Source: Haoranjiania flava (GTDB lineage: Bacteria; Bacteroidota; Bacteroidia; Chitinophagales; Chitinophagaceae). From it: a DNA stretch of 64,000 nucleotides. Both the position numbers and the translations under genes were made by a program. Position 1 is the first letter of the stretch. The number at the start of each line of letters is the position of its first letter. Under the pieces are notes generated by a model. It was not told the origin of the DNA, made no database searches, and saw only the letters and a program-made list of their open reading frames with translations. Shown piece by piece: positions 9,133 through 18,729 of this stretch. The stretch is from assembly GCF_025631005.1 (NCBI RefSeq), contig NZ_JAOTPL010000014.1, positions 20,425 through 84,424 on the forward strand, read 5' to 3'.

Positions 9133-11468
9133 ACCTGAAAAGGAATAGATTATTTTCAATTATTAATATTAGTGGCCTTGCAATAGGGTTAATGTGCTGT
9201 CTTTTTTTGGCGCTGTATGTGCATTTTGAATTGAGTTTTGATAAATTCCATTCAAAGGCCGACAGGATAGCAAGAGTAATTACAATATTTCCCGGGGAGA
9301 ATGGTGACTCGAGGCCTCATAGTGTTACAAGTGCATATGTACTTCCTTCGTTTAAAGAAAATTTTCCTGAAGTTGAAACAGGAACACGTCTCTATTCCTC
9401 GTATGAAGCTATTGCAAATGGAGAAAAGTCATTTGACGAATCTATTCTAAATGTGGATTCTACCTTTTTCGATGTATTTGATTTTAAACTTATTGAAGGA
9501 GATCCAAAAGATTTGAAAGATCCTAATAAAATTTTTTTAACGCCAACGATGAGCAGGAAATATTTTGGAGAGCACAATCCTGTTGGAAAAACACTTTTGG
9601 TTGGCGATGATAAAATGCCTGTTACCGTTGCGGGAATTGCAGAAGATGTGCCAAAGAACTCTCAAATTACTTACAACTTCCTCCGAAGTGTAGCGCCAAT
9701 ATTAAAATCATATGATGGCAAAACATACTATAATGCGGATTTTTCTACTTACCTGTTATTTAAAAACCCTAAAAGCTCTGAAAATATTCTACCTCAAATA
9801 CCTGCATTAGTTAAATCGGTAATGGGTGATAAAAAAGTTGGTTTTGGATTCGAGCCTTTGTTGAAGATTCATTTATACTCTTCATTAGATGCAATAGTGC
9901 CTAATGTGAGTATTAATTATATCTATATTTCCATAGGTATAGCATCGCTTATTTTAATTATTGCTTGTTTTACATATATCAATATGAGCGTAGCCAGTTC
10001 TACTAAAAGAGCCCGTGAGGTGGGTATACGTAAAGTTACAGGAGCTGGTAAAAAAAGTATTTTTTGGCAATTTATCATTGAGTCTTTAGTCATTACATTA
10101 AGTGCCGTTGTTGTAAGCCTTCTGCTTTCTTATGTGTTTCTGGGAGTTTTTAATCGTTTAGCCCAGACACAATTTGTGTATAAGGAGTTGTTTCAACCTG
10201 CAATATTATTAGTAATAATTATTCTTCTTTTATTTATTGCTTTTTTTGCGGGTAGCTATCCTGCCATTGTGCTTTCAAGATTTAAAGAAGTAACTGTTCT
10301 CAAAGGCAATCTTAAAGGCAAATGGACGGGAAATTGGATCCAAAATAGTTTTATTTTGTTTCAGTTTGTGGTTTCTTCATTTCTTATCATAGCTATGATT
10401 ACGATGATGAGCCAGATGAAATATATACAACAAAAAAAATTAGGATATACCAGAGACAATATCATAAGGCTGAATGGTTTCTGGCAGCATATGAAACAAA
10501 TAGAACAAATTAAAGCCGATCTTAAAACGAATCCTAATATACTTGCTGTATCAGCAGGGGACTGGTCCCCGGTAACAATTGGTAGTGGAAGAAGTATCGG
10601 GCTGTCAAAAGAAAAAAGCATACAATGTAAGGGAAATCCTGTAGATCAGGATTATTTGAATACCTGTGGAATAAAATTAATAGCCGGAAGAGATTTTACT
10701 CTACAGGATATAGCTGACGTTACTCATCAAAACAGGGATTCAAATATTTATCATTATTTAGTCAACGAGGAAACAGTAAAGGCTCTCAATTCCACACCTA
10801 AGAATATAATAGGAAAGAACGCATATGTAATGGGCGGGATGCGTGGCGAAATTATTGGTGTCATAGAAAATTTCCATTTTGCTTCTTTGCGCAACAAAAT
10901 AGAACCGCTCGTACTGATGGCCGGGCCGCGTGAAGGTAATCTGCTTATCAGAGTAAGAGCAGAGAATCTTGAATCGACAATTGATTTTATTAAGAATAAA
11001 TATAAAAGCTGGTTGCCTGCGGCAGTTTTCAATTACTATTTTTTGGATGAAGACTATCAGAAAATGTATGAATCGGAAAAGAGGATAAATACAATTATTG
11101 CACTATTTTCTGTTATATCGATAGTTCTTGCATGTGCCGGCATATTTGGCTTAGCTGCATTTACGGCGAGATTGCGGGTGAAAGAGATAGGTGTTCGAAA
11201 AGTTTTAGGGGCGTCGGTCATAAACATTACAGCATTATTGGCGGGTTCATTTATTAGGCTTATTGTTCTTGCATTTATTATTGCAACAGGTATATCCATT
11301 ATCTTAATGAATAAATGGCTGCAAACTTTTGCTTACAGAATTGATCTGAATGCCACGTTGTTTATACTTGCAGGAATTATTTTATTTATGAGCGCTTTTT
11401 TAGTAATTGCTTACCATTCATTAAAAGTTGCATTAGATAACCCCATAAAAAGCTTAAGAACAGAATAG
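9099..11468 (+). CDS. FtsX/MacB-type ABC permease, copy 3 of 3
   Basis: Third tandem permease, 789 residues. It starts MIKNYFKTAWRNLKRNRLFS with a membrane helix at about 20-42, followed by a periplasmic MacB_PCD domain. The first FtsX membrane block contains VASSTKRAREVGIRKVTGAG (about 300-320). A second periplasmic domain precedes the C-terminal block with TARLRVKEIGVRKVLGAS and the family ending PIKSLRTE. Its coding sequence looks more A/T-rich than the other two copies. Because it directly precedes the second ATPase gene, a separate permease-ATPase pairing is possible; one mixed complex is the alternative. Confidence 0.92.
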   Translation: MIKNYFKTAWRNLKRNRLFSIINISGLAIGLMCCLFLALYVHFELSFDKFHSKADRIARVITIFPGENGDSRPHSVTSAYVLPSFKENFPEVETGTRLYSSYEAIANGEKSFDESILNVDSTFFDVFDFKLIEGDPKDLKDPNKIFLTPTMSRKYFGEHNPVGKTLLVGDDKMPVTVAGIAEDVPKNSQITYNFLRSVAPILKSYDGKTYYNADFSTYLLFKNPKSSENILPQIPALVKSVMGDKKVGFGFEPLLKIHLYSSLDAIVPNVSINYIYISIGIASLILIIACFTYINMSVASSTKRAREVGIRKVTGAGKKSIFWQFIIESLVITLSAVVVSLLLSYVFLGVFNRLAQTQFVYKELFQPAILLVIIILLLFIAFFAGSYPAIVLSRFKEVTVLKGNLKGKWTGNWIQNSFILFQFVVSSFLIIAMITMMSQMKYIQQKKLGYTRDNIIRLNGFWQHMKQIEQIKADLKTNPNILAVSAGDWSPVTIGSGRSIGLSKEKSIQCKGNPVDQDYLNTCGIKLIAGRDFTLQDIADVTHQNRDSNIYHYLVNEETVKALNSTPKNIIGKNAYVMGGMRGEIIGVIENFHFASLRNKIEPLVLMAGPREGNLLIRVRAENLESTIDFIKNKYKSWLPAAVFNYYFLDEDYQKMYESEKRINTIIALFSVISIVLACAGIFGLAAFTARLRVKEIGVRKVLGASVINITALLAGSFIRLIVLAFIIATGISIILMNKWLQTFAYRIDLNATLFILAGIILFMSAFLVIAYHSLKVALDNPIKSLRTE

Positions 11469-11508
11469 TCAGACATCGGGCATCAGATATGAGATGTCAG
11501 ATAATCAT

Positions 11509-11543
11509 ACTATTCACTATTCACCTTTCATATCTCAAATCAT
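11509..11543. repeat. Heptad-periodic intergenic repeat
   Basis: 7-mers ACTATTC, ACTATTC, ACCTTTC, ATATCTC and AAATCAT run up to the ATG of the second ATPase gene. The bases before them (about 11474-11508) also read in sevens: GGCATCA, GATATGA, GATGTCA, GATAATC. Confidence 0.6.
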
Positions 11544-12209
11544 ATGCTACAACTACAAGGGATCTACAAATGGGTAAATACAGGTACAAAAAGAACCTTC
11601 TTATTAAAAGATATCAACCTCAAGGTTAATGAAGGGGAATTTATTTCCGTAATGGGGCCATCAGGTTCAGGCAAAACAACCTTGCTGAATGTGATAGGTA
11701 TGCTCGATGATTTTAATGAAGGCCAATACTTTTTTATGAACGAAGAAGTACACACCCTGAAAGAAAAACAAAAGTCGGCCTTGTATAAAAGCTATATTGG
11801 CTTTGTGTTCCAGGCATATCACCTGATAGATGAATTGACTGTGTATGAGAATATTGAAACGCCGCTGATCTATAAAGGTTTTAAAACATCTGAGCGGAAA
11901 GCAATGGTAGGCGATATGCTGGACAGATTTCAGATTGTGGGCAAAAAGGATCTGTTTCCGACACAACTTTCAGGCGGGCAACAACAATTAGTGGGTATAG
12001 CAAGAGCCTTGATTGCTAATCCAAAACTGATTTTAGCTGACGAACCCACAGGCAACCTCAATTCCAAACAGGGAGAAGAAATCATGAACCTCTTTAAGCA
12101 ATTAAATAAAGAAGAGGGAGTTACCATCATCCAGGTAACGCATTCAGAAAAAAATGCGGCGTATGGCTCCAGGGTCGTACACCTGCTGGACGGGAGAGTA
12201 GAGAAATGA
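11544..12209 (+). CDS. ABC transporter ATP-binding protein, second ATPase of the operon
   Basis: Nucleotide-binding subunit of 221 residues: Walker A GPSGSGKTT, Q-loop FVFQAYHL, Walker B LILADEPTGNLN and H-loop VTHSEKNA are intact. The signature reads LSGGQQQLVGIARAL, with Leu where nearly all relatives, including the first ATPase of this operon (LSGGQQQRVAVARAV), have Arg. The key SGGQ core is kept, so it is probably still active, but an altered partner interaction is possible. It has diverged from the first ATPase and follows the third permease, which supports a two-ATPase, three-permease system. A run of 7-bp repeats follows its stop. Confidence 0.92.
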   Translation: MLQLQGIYKWVNTGTKRTFLLKDINLKVNEGEFISVMGPSGSGKTTLLNVIGMLDDFNEGQYFFMNEEVHTLKEKQKSALYKSYIGFVFQAYHLIDELTVYENIETPLIYKGFKTSERKAMVGDMLDRFQIVGKKDLFPTQLSGGQQQLVGIARALIANPKLILADEPTGNLNSKQGEEIMNLFKQLNKEEGVTIIQVTHSEKNAAYGSRVVHLLDGRVEK

Positions 12210-12217
12210 GAACAATC

Positions 12218-12266
12218 GTAAATAGTGAATGGTGAATAATAAATGGTGCATAATAAATGGTAAGTA
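12218..12266. repeat. Seven-copy heptad repeat array
   Basis: Seven consecutive 7-mers with consensus GTRAATR: GTAAATA, GTGAATG, GTGAATA, ATAAATG, GTGCATA, ATAAATG, GTAAGTA. It fills the gap between the second ATPase gene and the outer-membrane channel gene. Its reverse complement (TATTCAC) resembles the heptads at 11509-11543. Confidence 0.75.
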
Positions 12267-12368
12267 TTGCGATAGCTGTCAGAAGCTATGCTTGCCTGAA
12301 CGGGTGAGCAGGCACATTGTTGCTACCTGAACTGCAGCTGGTGTTATAAAACTAAAAATTTGTGTAGA

Positions 12369-13676
12369 ATGAAGAAGTTTTTTATAACTGTTTTAATGTT
12401 GAATGTTATTGTTGTATTCGGTCAACAAAAGTTCTTTACATTGCAGCAATGTATTGATACGGCTTTAAAAAACAACCTGCTGATAAATCAGGGTATATAC
12501 CGGCTAGAATATAGTGAACTGGATTGGAAACAAAGTAAGCTGAACAAGCTGCCGAATATAAACGCGCACAATCAGCACAGCAATAACCAGGGCAGAAGCA
12601 TAGATCCGTCTACCAATGCTTATGTAGCGCAAAGGTTTAGCAGTGCCAATTATAGTCTGAATGGTGAGGTTATTTTATTTCAGGGCCTCACACTAAGCAA
12701 CCTGGTACGGCAGCGTTCCATGGATTATGAAGCAGCTAAAATGGATCTGCAGCAACAAAAAGATAATATTACCATCCATGTGATCCTGGCCTACCTGCAA
12801 ATGATGAACACAGAAGATATGTTGATTCAATTGCAATCACAATCAGACTTAAGTCAAAAGCAGGTAGAAAGATTAAATATCCTGAACGACAAAGGCGCTA
12901 TTGCTCCTGCTGTGTTGTATGATGTACAGGGACAGTTAGCTAACGACCAGGTAGCTATAATTAATACCAAAAATGCACTCGGAAATCTGCGCATTGCATT
13001 ATGCAGGCTGATGGGTATTCCCTACGAAAAGGACATGGAATTTAAAAGAGAAATTTCGGGTGCAATCTTGAATGAATATAATGGCAACACTCAGGCTGCC
13101 TATGAAACTGCGCTTAATAATTTTGCAAAAGTAAAGGCCGCTGAATACAGGAGGCGAAGCGCTGAAGAGGCCATCAAGGTGGCCAAGGGCAGTTTGTTCC
13201 CAACTTTGAAATTTGGAACAGGCTTTTATTCCAATTATTCTACTGCTTCACAAGGAAAGTATTTTAATCAACTTAACAACAATATATCATCGGCTTTTGC
13301 ACTAACACTTCATGTCCCTGTATTCAATTCATTCAGAGTAAGAAAAGACATTAAAAAAGCAAAAATTGACCTGAAAGATTATACGCTGCAAAAGACTGCT
13401 GTAAAAACCGAACTGCAACAGGATATTGAAGAAGCTTATAATAATGTAACGGGCGCTTTTGAACGTTATGAAGCATTACTACAACAGTTTAACTATTTAA
13501 GTTTGTCGTTTAAAGCAGCTGAAGCAAAGTTCAATGTAGGGCAAGGTACATCAATCGATTACCTCATCGTAAAAAATAACCTGGATAAAGCCGCCATAAA
13601 TCTGATATCAGCGAAGTATGATTATTTGCTGCGTGTAAAGATCTACGAATATTATCAGGGCATTACGTATCAATAA
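12369..13676 (+). CDS. TolC-like outer-membrane efflux protein
   Basis: Outer-membrane channel that would complete the tripartite exporter. The 435-residue product begins MKKFFITVLMLNVIVVFG, a signal peptide. An upstream in-frame TTG at 12360 adds only three residues and is less likely. The mature part has the two OEP repeats of the family: FTLQQCIDTALKNNLLINQG at the N-terminus, and long heptad-rich helices rich in Gln, Ala and Leu in both halves (about 110-220 and 310-430). The segment AEAKFNVGQGTSIDYLIVKN is the typical hairpin-tip region of the second repeat. Being last in the operon after adaptor, ATPases and permeases makes the function firm, though the substrate is unknown. Confidence 0.92.
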   Translation: MKKFFITVLMLNVIVVFGQQKFFTLQQCIDTALKNNLLINQGIYRLEYSELDWKQSKLNKLPNINAHNQHSNNQGRSIDPSTNAYVAQRFSSANYSLNGEVILFQGLTLSNLVRQRSMDYEAAKMDLQQQKDNITIHVILAYLQMMNTEDMLIQLQSQSDLSQKQVERLNILNDKGAIAPAVLYDVQGQLANDQVAIINTKNALGNLRIALCRLMGIPYEKDMEFKREISGAILNEYNGNTQAAYETALNNFAKVKAAEYRRRSAEEAIKVAKGSLFPTLKFGTGFYSNYSTASQGKYFNQLNNNISSAFALTLHVPVFNSFRVRKDIKKAKIDLKDYTLQKTAVKTELQQDIEEAYNNVTGAFERYEALLQQFNYLSLSFKAAEAKFNVGQGTSIDYLIVKNNLDKAAINLISAKYDYLLRVKIYEYYQGITYQ

Positions 13677-14060
13677 ATTTAGCTTTTGGAAAGTAATTCC
13701 GCCTTGTGCACAGATTTATGGATAATAGAGGCCTGGCATCAAAATAGCCTGATAGTCTTTAAGCCCGTAATATGCCGTATACAGAAAATAATATTTTCCC
13801 CCATAACACCAATCAGAATTTCCGTTTCCGGTTTTGTCTGGCTGCCTGAGGCCCTCTGCGAATAATTGAAAATGAAGAGTTATGATAAAGAAATTTATAC
13901 CGACCCTTAGAGAAATCAACCTAAAATTTGTAATCTTCAGCCTATATGGCTTCACGATCATAATACAATAATTTTTTCTCAAAGATTATTTTCTCATCAT
14001 TTCAGTATTTAAGAAGAACTGGCTACCATAAAGCCTGATTTGATTTTCATCGTTGCAAAA

Positions 14061-14087
14061 AAAAGACATTGATACTCAATGTCTTTT
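14061..14087. terminator. Bidirectional rho-independent terminator
   Basis: AAAAGACATTG (14061-14071) and CAATGTCTTTT (14077-14087) form a perfect 11-bp stem with a 5-base loop. There is an A-run before and a T-run after, so it can work on either strand. It is set up like the terminator that follows the tRNA-Ser gene at 22468-22494. Confidence 0.8.
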
Positions 14088-14088
14088 T

Positions 14089-14116
14089 GCGGGCTGACAG
14101 GGATTACAGTCGAACA
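14089..14116 (-). other. tRNA 3'-end-like fragment, candidate attachment-site scar
   Basis: Read on the minus strand this gives GTTCGACTGTAATCCCTG and then TCAGCCCGC. It resembles a T-loop plus acceptor strand (expected GGTTCGAATCCC) with about five extra bases in the T-loop, and a hairpin terminator follows directly as for a real tRNA. No matching 5' half is present. It may be the end of a tRNA gene left or duplicated by an integrated element. Chance resemblance cannot be excluded. Confidence 0.35.
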
Positions 14117-14215
14117 CTTAATACCATTTTTAACCTTTTTGGATGGGATAAAATGAATTTATAGACTTAACTTTTATAATACAACATTAAAATCGTAAAT
14201 TTCCTATCAAAAAGA

Positions 14216-17200
14216 ATGACAATATTCCCATCAGAGATTTTATCCTATTTTTCCGAAATAGCTGAACGTCTTTGGACAGGACACGCCTCTGTTATGGTCG
14301 GTGCTGGTTTTAGCAAAAATGCTGTTAATACTATTAACTCGACTAAGTATCCTCCAAATTGGGGACAATTAGGCGACGCTTTTTATGAAAAATTATATAA
14401 CCAGAAACCTGATGATAAGGTCAAATATTTGAGCTTATTAAAATTAGCAGAAGAATTTGAGGCTACGTTTGGTCGTTCTGCATTAGAACATTTTATCCAG
14501 AATAACATTGCAGATAGTGAATATGAACCATCAGATGTTCACAAAATGTTAATGGAGCTTCCTTGGACAGATGTTTTTACAACTAATTATGATACTTTAC
14601 TTGAAAGAAGTTGCAAAGATGTTATTTCGAGAAAATATGATATTGTACTTAATCAGAGTGACCTCGTTTATTCTAATAAACCACGAATAATAAAGTTGCA
14701 TGGCAGTTTACCATCAGAACGTCCATTTGTGATTACAGAGGAAGATTATAGAATATATCCAAAAAAATACGCTCCTTTTGTTAATACAGTTCAACAATCC
14801 TTATTGGAAAATACGTTATGTTTGATTGGTTTCTCTGGAGATGACCCAAATTTTCTCCAATGGACTGGATGGATTAATGATAATATAGGAAAGAACAATG
14901 CCCCTAAAATTTACCTGATAGGTGTCTTAAATCTTTCAGAATCACAGAAAAAACTATTGAGTAACAAAAATATTGTTGCTGTTGATTTATCCAATTGTGA
15001 AGATGTCAAAGGAGACCATAAGAAAGGATTACAACTTTTTATAACCTATCTCGCAAACCAGCGTAGTAAACGTGATAATTTGGAATGGCCTTTTTTATCC
15101 TCAGACCTGAAAACATTCCAATTATCAAAAGACAAGAACCCAGAGTTTCTTATTAAAGAATGGAGAGAATGTCGAGAAAAATACCCTAACTGGATAATCT
15201 TACCTCAAGAGCAAAGAGATAAATTATGGATGTATACAGAAAGACAGAGTTCTGATAAGTCTGTTTTTGAGCAACTTCAACTTTTTGAAGAGCTTGATTA
15301 TATCTATGAACTCAATTGGCGATTAGAAAAGTGTTTGTTCCCTATATGGAATAATATTGTGCCTCCTTTTCAGCAGATTTTAAATCGTTATAATTTCTTT
15401 CCAACAGAAATTATAGAAAGAAGAGAAATCAATATAGACACCTGTACACGCAATGATATTGACTGGGAACATTATAAAAAGTTGTGGGTACAACTTTCTT
15501 TATCATTATTAAGATTTTATAGAGAAGAGCATTTTGAAAAAGAATGGACGGCAACTTATGACACAATTATTAGCATCAAAAAGCATTTATCTTCTGAACA
15601 GTTAGCACATTTTTATTATGAACAAGTATTAAATGCTATGTTCAAAATGCAATATACAGAAGCAAAAAAGTTATTAAACGAGTGGCCACAAAGTAATATG
15701 CCTTTGTTTTGGGGTGCTAAACGTGCTATGTTAATGACTGAGTTTGGCCAATTAAAAGAAGCAGCAAGTTTATTAGAATCAATTCTAACGGAAATTCGCA
15801 AAAAACTTAATTTATCTCCAATAGATAATGATTATTTTTGGGTTTCTCAAGAATCCTATGTAATGTTTCAGCTCAAAATGGTTCAACAGAATATCCGTTG
15901 GGGGCAGTGGAATAATCAAGAAAAAGAAGAAACAAACAAAGAGGATTTCGATGAACGATGGAATGATTTATTACAATATAAATGTGACCCGTGGAATGAG
16001 AAAAAATATTTTGATTTAATGCTTAGCCAGCCTTATATTCCTCAAAAAGACGTAACTGTTAAAAGTGAGTTTGAAATCGGTCTAAGTACACGTACTTTTA
16101 CATTAGGTGGCTCCTCTAAAGACTTTATAACAGCTTATACCTTTCTACGTTACCTCGAAGAACTTGCTATTCCATTAAGTTTATCGGCAGTGAACATTGA
16201 TAACAAAACTATAAATGGAGTAATTGAACGTATTAAACACGCCTCCCCAAAGTGGGGTATAGCAATTTTAAACCGATATAGAAGTGACAAAGTTGTTGAG
16301 GTTACTTTTGACCGTAGACAGTTGACAAATTTATCTATTTCTGAAGTAGACAATTATATAAAGGAGTATCTAAATAGATTTGAAACATTATTACCGGAGC
16401 GAGAATCTAATCCTATTGCAAAAGTATATACCGATAAAGTTCCTGCGGTATTATCACGTTTATGCACAAAATGCAGCGATGAAATACGAATAGAAATTTT
16501 TAAACTGTACCAAACTATATATAAGCAACTCATATCCTTGCCACAATTGGATAAGCTGTTTAAAAACTTAATAGATTCGAGCAATAAGAATACTCTAAAA
16601 CAAGCTTCTGAATTACTGATGGATACTCCTATTTTAGATGCTAATAGTGCGATAGCTCAGACAACATTTAAGGAGCCCTTTGATTTTTTAAAAGCATCTA
16701 AAATTGAAGGTAAATTAAAAATCGAACCAAAACAACTAAATAGTATTTATCTAAAAGCGTCCGAAAACTCCAATTTTAGGATTAACGCAATTAAACGTTT
16801 AATGTTTTTATATGAAGTGAAGCAGCTCACTAAAAATCAAGAAAAAAGACTTTTCAATATTATCTGGCAATATACAGATGACGATGGCTTTCCACAAAAA
16901 ACTAATTATTATCATTTCGCTTTTATAAAATGGGTACATCCTACTCACATCAGTGTTGAAAGTTTGTATAGGGAATACATTAAAAACAACAATTTTAATA
17001 TTCAGGGTTTACGGACAGAAAAGGGCATTGGAATGTCAGGAGGAGGAGACCGATATGCAGAAGAATTACTTTATGGCTCCCAGACTATAAATAATTCCGA
17101 TGGCGTAAAATGGAGTGTTGAAGAATTTGAAAGTCTTTTAGCTAAATGCGAACAATGGTGGCATTTGGATAAACATTATCTGATAGACGAAAAATACAAA

Positions 17201-17890
17201 TCAGAAGGTTTTGGTGGACGAGTATATGATGAATTTTTAGCCAGGTTTAAAAATTTGACTAATATACTGTCAAGGGTTTTTGGTTATTCTAAAAAAGACC
17301 TAAATGCTGAAATAACCCAACGATTAAAAAGTCTTATAAATGATATGGAAATACACGATGTCTCTATTCTGAAAGCAAAAATAGTATTTGGGATGTATGA
17401 TGATTATAAAACCTATTTGATAGAATTGCAAAAGGCTTTAATCTCACAAAACAGAACAGTGCTAGTTGATGCCTTAGATTCTGTTATTTTAGTGGTTCAT
17501 AGTAGTCCTTATCAAGGATTGAAAGACTTTTTAAACCAGTTATTAGAAGTATTAAGTATTCCGTTAAAATGGCGTATAGTAGAAATTATGAGTGATATTT
17601 TTGACATCATAAAAGATTTAATTAATCATAGTGAGGTAGATTTGTCGAATATCGAAGGAGCGGTCTATTCGTCCTTGGAATATATTTCAAGTTTAAATAT
17701 TAATTCAGAAACTATTTCTTTAGCGGATTATCTCTTACTAAAACAAAAAGCTGTTTCTTTAGCAAGTATATTGTATAAAAAATACAGCAATAATGACAAT
17801 TCTGTGCCACAATCTGTGTTGGAATGGAAATCAATTGCCGAAAATGAGAACGAGTTCGGGGATGTAAAAAATAGATGGTTGGTTTCTTAA
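14216..17890 (+). CDS. Large SIR2-domain protein, probable stand-alone anti-phage defence gene
   Basis: The 1224-residue protein has an N-terminal SIR2_2-type NAD-binding/hydrolysing domain (about 1-285) and a roughly 900-residue C-terminal region with no family I recognise. SIR2 landmarks are GAGFS at 29-33, TTNYD at 122-126 (catalytic-type N124), KLHGS at 160-164 (H162) and GFSGDDPNF at 205-213. The C-terminal part is rich in Leu, Lys, Glu and aromatic residues and looks mostly helical, as in HEAT/TPR-like sensor regions. Known defence sirtuins such as DSR1/DSR2 have this plan: the SIR2 domain depletes NAD+ after the C-terminal part senses phage. Long A/T-rich stretches, unlike the flanking core genes, and a place beside recombinase and resistance genes point to transfer. 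SIR2 identity is secure; the defence role is inferred. Confidence 0.88.
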   Translation: MTIFPSEILSYFSEIAERLWTGHASVMVGAGFSKNAVNTINSTKYPPNWGQLGDAFYEKLYNQKPDDKVKYLSLLKLAEEFEATFGRSALEHFIQNNIADSEYEPSDVHKMLMELPWTDVFTTNYDTLLERSCKDVISRKYDIVLNQSDLVYSNKPRIIKLHGSLPSERPFVITEEDYRIYPKKYAPFVNTVQQSLLENTLCLIGFSGDDPNFLQWTGWINDNIGKNNAPKIYLIGVLNLSESQKKLLSNKNIVAVDLSNCEDVKGDHKKGLQLFITYLANQRSKRDNLEWPFLSSDLKTFQLSKDKNPEFLIKEWRECREKYPNWIILPQEQRDKLWMYTERQSSDKSVFEQLQLFEELDYIYELNWRLEKCLFPIWNNIVPPFQQILNRYNFFPTEIIERREINIDTCTRNDIDWEHYKKLWVQLSLSLLRFYREEHFEKEWTATYDTIISIKKHLSSEQLAHFYYEQVLNAMFKMQYTEAKKLLNEWPQSNMPLFWGAKRAMLMTEFGQLKEAASLLESILTEIRKKLNLSPIDNDYFWVSQESYVMFQLKMVQQNIRWGQWNNQEKEETNKEDFDERWNDLLQYKCDPWNEKKYFDLMLSQPYIPQKDVTVKSEFEIGLSTRTFTLGGSSKDFITAYTFLRYLEELAIPLSLSAVNIDNKTINGVIERIKHASPKWGIAILNRYRSDKVVEVTFDRRQLTNLSISEVDNYIKEYLNRFETLLPERESNPIAKVYTDKVPAVLSRLCTKCSDEIRIEIFKLYQTIYKQLISLPQLDKLFKNLIDSSNKNTLKQASELLMDTPILDANSAIAQTTFKEPFDFLKASKIEGKLKIEPKQLNSIYLKASENSNFRINAIKRLMFLYEVKQLTKNQEKRLFNIIWQYTDDDGFPQKTNYYHFAFIKWVHPTHISVESLYREYIKNNNFNIQGLRTEKGIGMSGGGDRYAEELLYGSQTINNSDGVKWSVEEFESLLAKCEQWWHLDKHYLIDEKYKSEGFGGRVYDEFLARFKNLTNILSRVFGYSKKDLNAEITQRLKSLINDMEIHDVSILKAKIVFGMYDDYKTYLIELQKALISQNRTVLVDALDSVILVVHSSPYQGLKDFLNQLLEVLSIPLKWRIVEIMSDIFDIIKDLINHSEVDLSNIEGAVYSSLEYISSLNINSETISLADYLLLKQKAVSLASILYKKYSNNDNSVPQSVLEWKSIAENENEFGDVKNRWLVS

Positions 17891-18099
17891 TACATTTACC
17901 TACGTTAATAGCTTGTCTAACAATTAGAAATTTAGTATAATTCTAAAAATTTATATTTTTAATTGTTGTGAAACAATGGTAAACACTCCAAAAGAAAAAA
18001 ACAGAAAAAAAAGAAAGCCATTCTATCAATGGATATAAGATAATGAAACACTATAAGTCCCGAAGGGGTGGCGAAGCCATTATGTGTGCGCAGTTATCG

Positions 18100-18699
18100 T
18101 TATCCGTTATCTTTGCTTCCCTTTTTGTTTGTTTTTGATACCTCTATAAATCCTTGTCCATATATTCTTCCAAAGAAAAACTTCAATTGGGCTAAAAATG
18201 CGGTTCGTGAGCCGGAACGATATTTCATTCGATGGAAAGAATGATGCAAATCCCCTAACGTAATCTGAAATAATCTTTCTAAAACCAAACTGATTTTTCG
18301 TATTCCTACTACAGAGAGCCAAATACACTGATACTTCAAAGCAATTATTTCTTGCATTAAAATTTTATGCAGTTCTTTACCGATTTCTTTGCTTATAAAT
18401 TTATTTACGACATAAATCTTATCAAGATAGCATGTTTTTGGAGGGATTATCAATTGGCTTGTGAAGTCCAGTTTAATTTTCGCATAACCAACAGGAATGC
18501 TATCGTAGAAAGCAATCCAATAAATGGATTCCGCTTTTAGTACTGTCATGAATCCTTTTTTCCGAAAAAATGTCTTCCAAGTAATCCAACAGTTCGTTCT
18601 TGTCGTTGAAAAAAGACTCAAACGTATCTGAAAATGTTATACGTCCCAATTTTGAAATAGTTATCACGTCATCTATGTCGGCTTTCTAATATTTATCAT
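18100..18699 (-). pseudogene. GNAT-family acetyltransferase, broken by several frameshifts
   Basis: Parts of one GNAT protein are spread over different minus-strand frames. From ATG at 18699 come MINIRK, then after a shift DIDDVITISKLGRITFSDTF and NELLDYLEDIFSEKR. After another shift come LKAESIYWIAFYDSIPVGYA and YLDKIYVVNKF, then IGKELHKILMQEIIALKYQCIWLSVV. Then another frame reads VRGFASFFPSNEISFRL, like the C-terminal strand region. At least three indels are needed to rebuild a full protein of about 170 residues. Loss of a cargo gene in a mobile region is the natural reading. The substrate cannot be told. Confidence 0.7.
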
Positions 18700-18729
18700 A
18701 AGTAAGTATGTTTAAAATGGTTGCTTTTT

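Larger units (their letters stand above)
13677..14215. other. 539-base gap at the left edge of the accessory island
   Basis: No convincing gene. A minus-strand open frame at 13716-13982 has no recognisable family and A/T-rich composition, and I do not accept it. The right half holds a perfect hairpin with T-run (14061-14087) and a tRNA 3'-end-like piece (14089-14116), so this is where conserved operon sequence gives way to the island. Confidence 0.6.

Noticed and set aside
13716..13982. 88-codon minus-strand open frame after the TolC-like gene
   Set aside because: No signal, family or neighbour logic, and composition looks like non-coding A/T-rich DNA.
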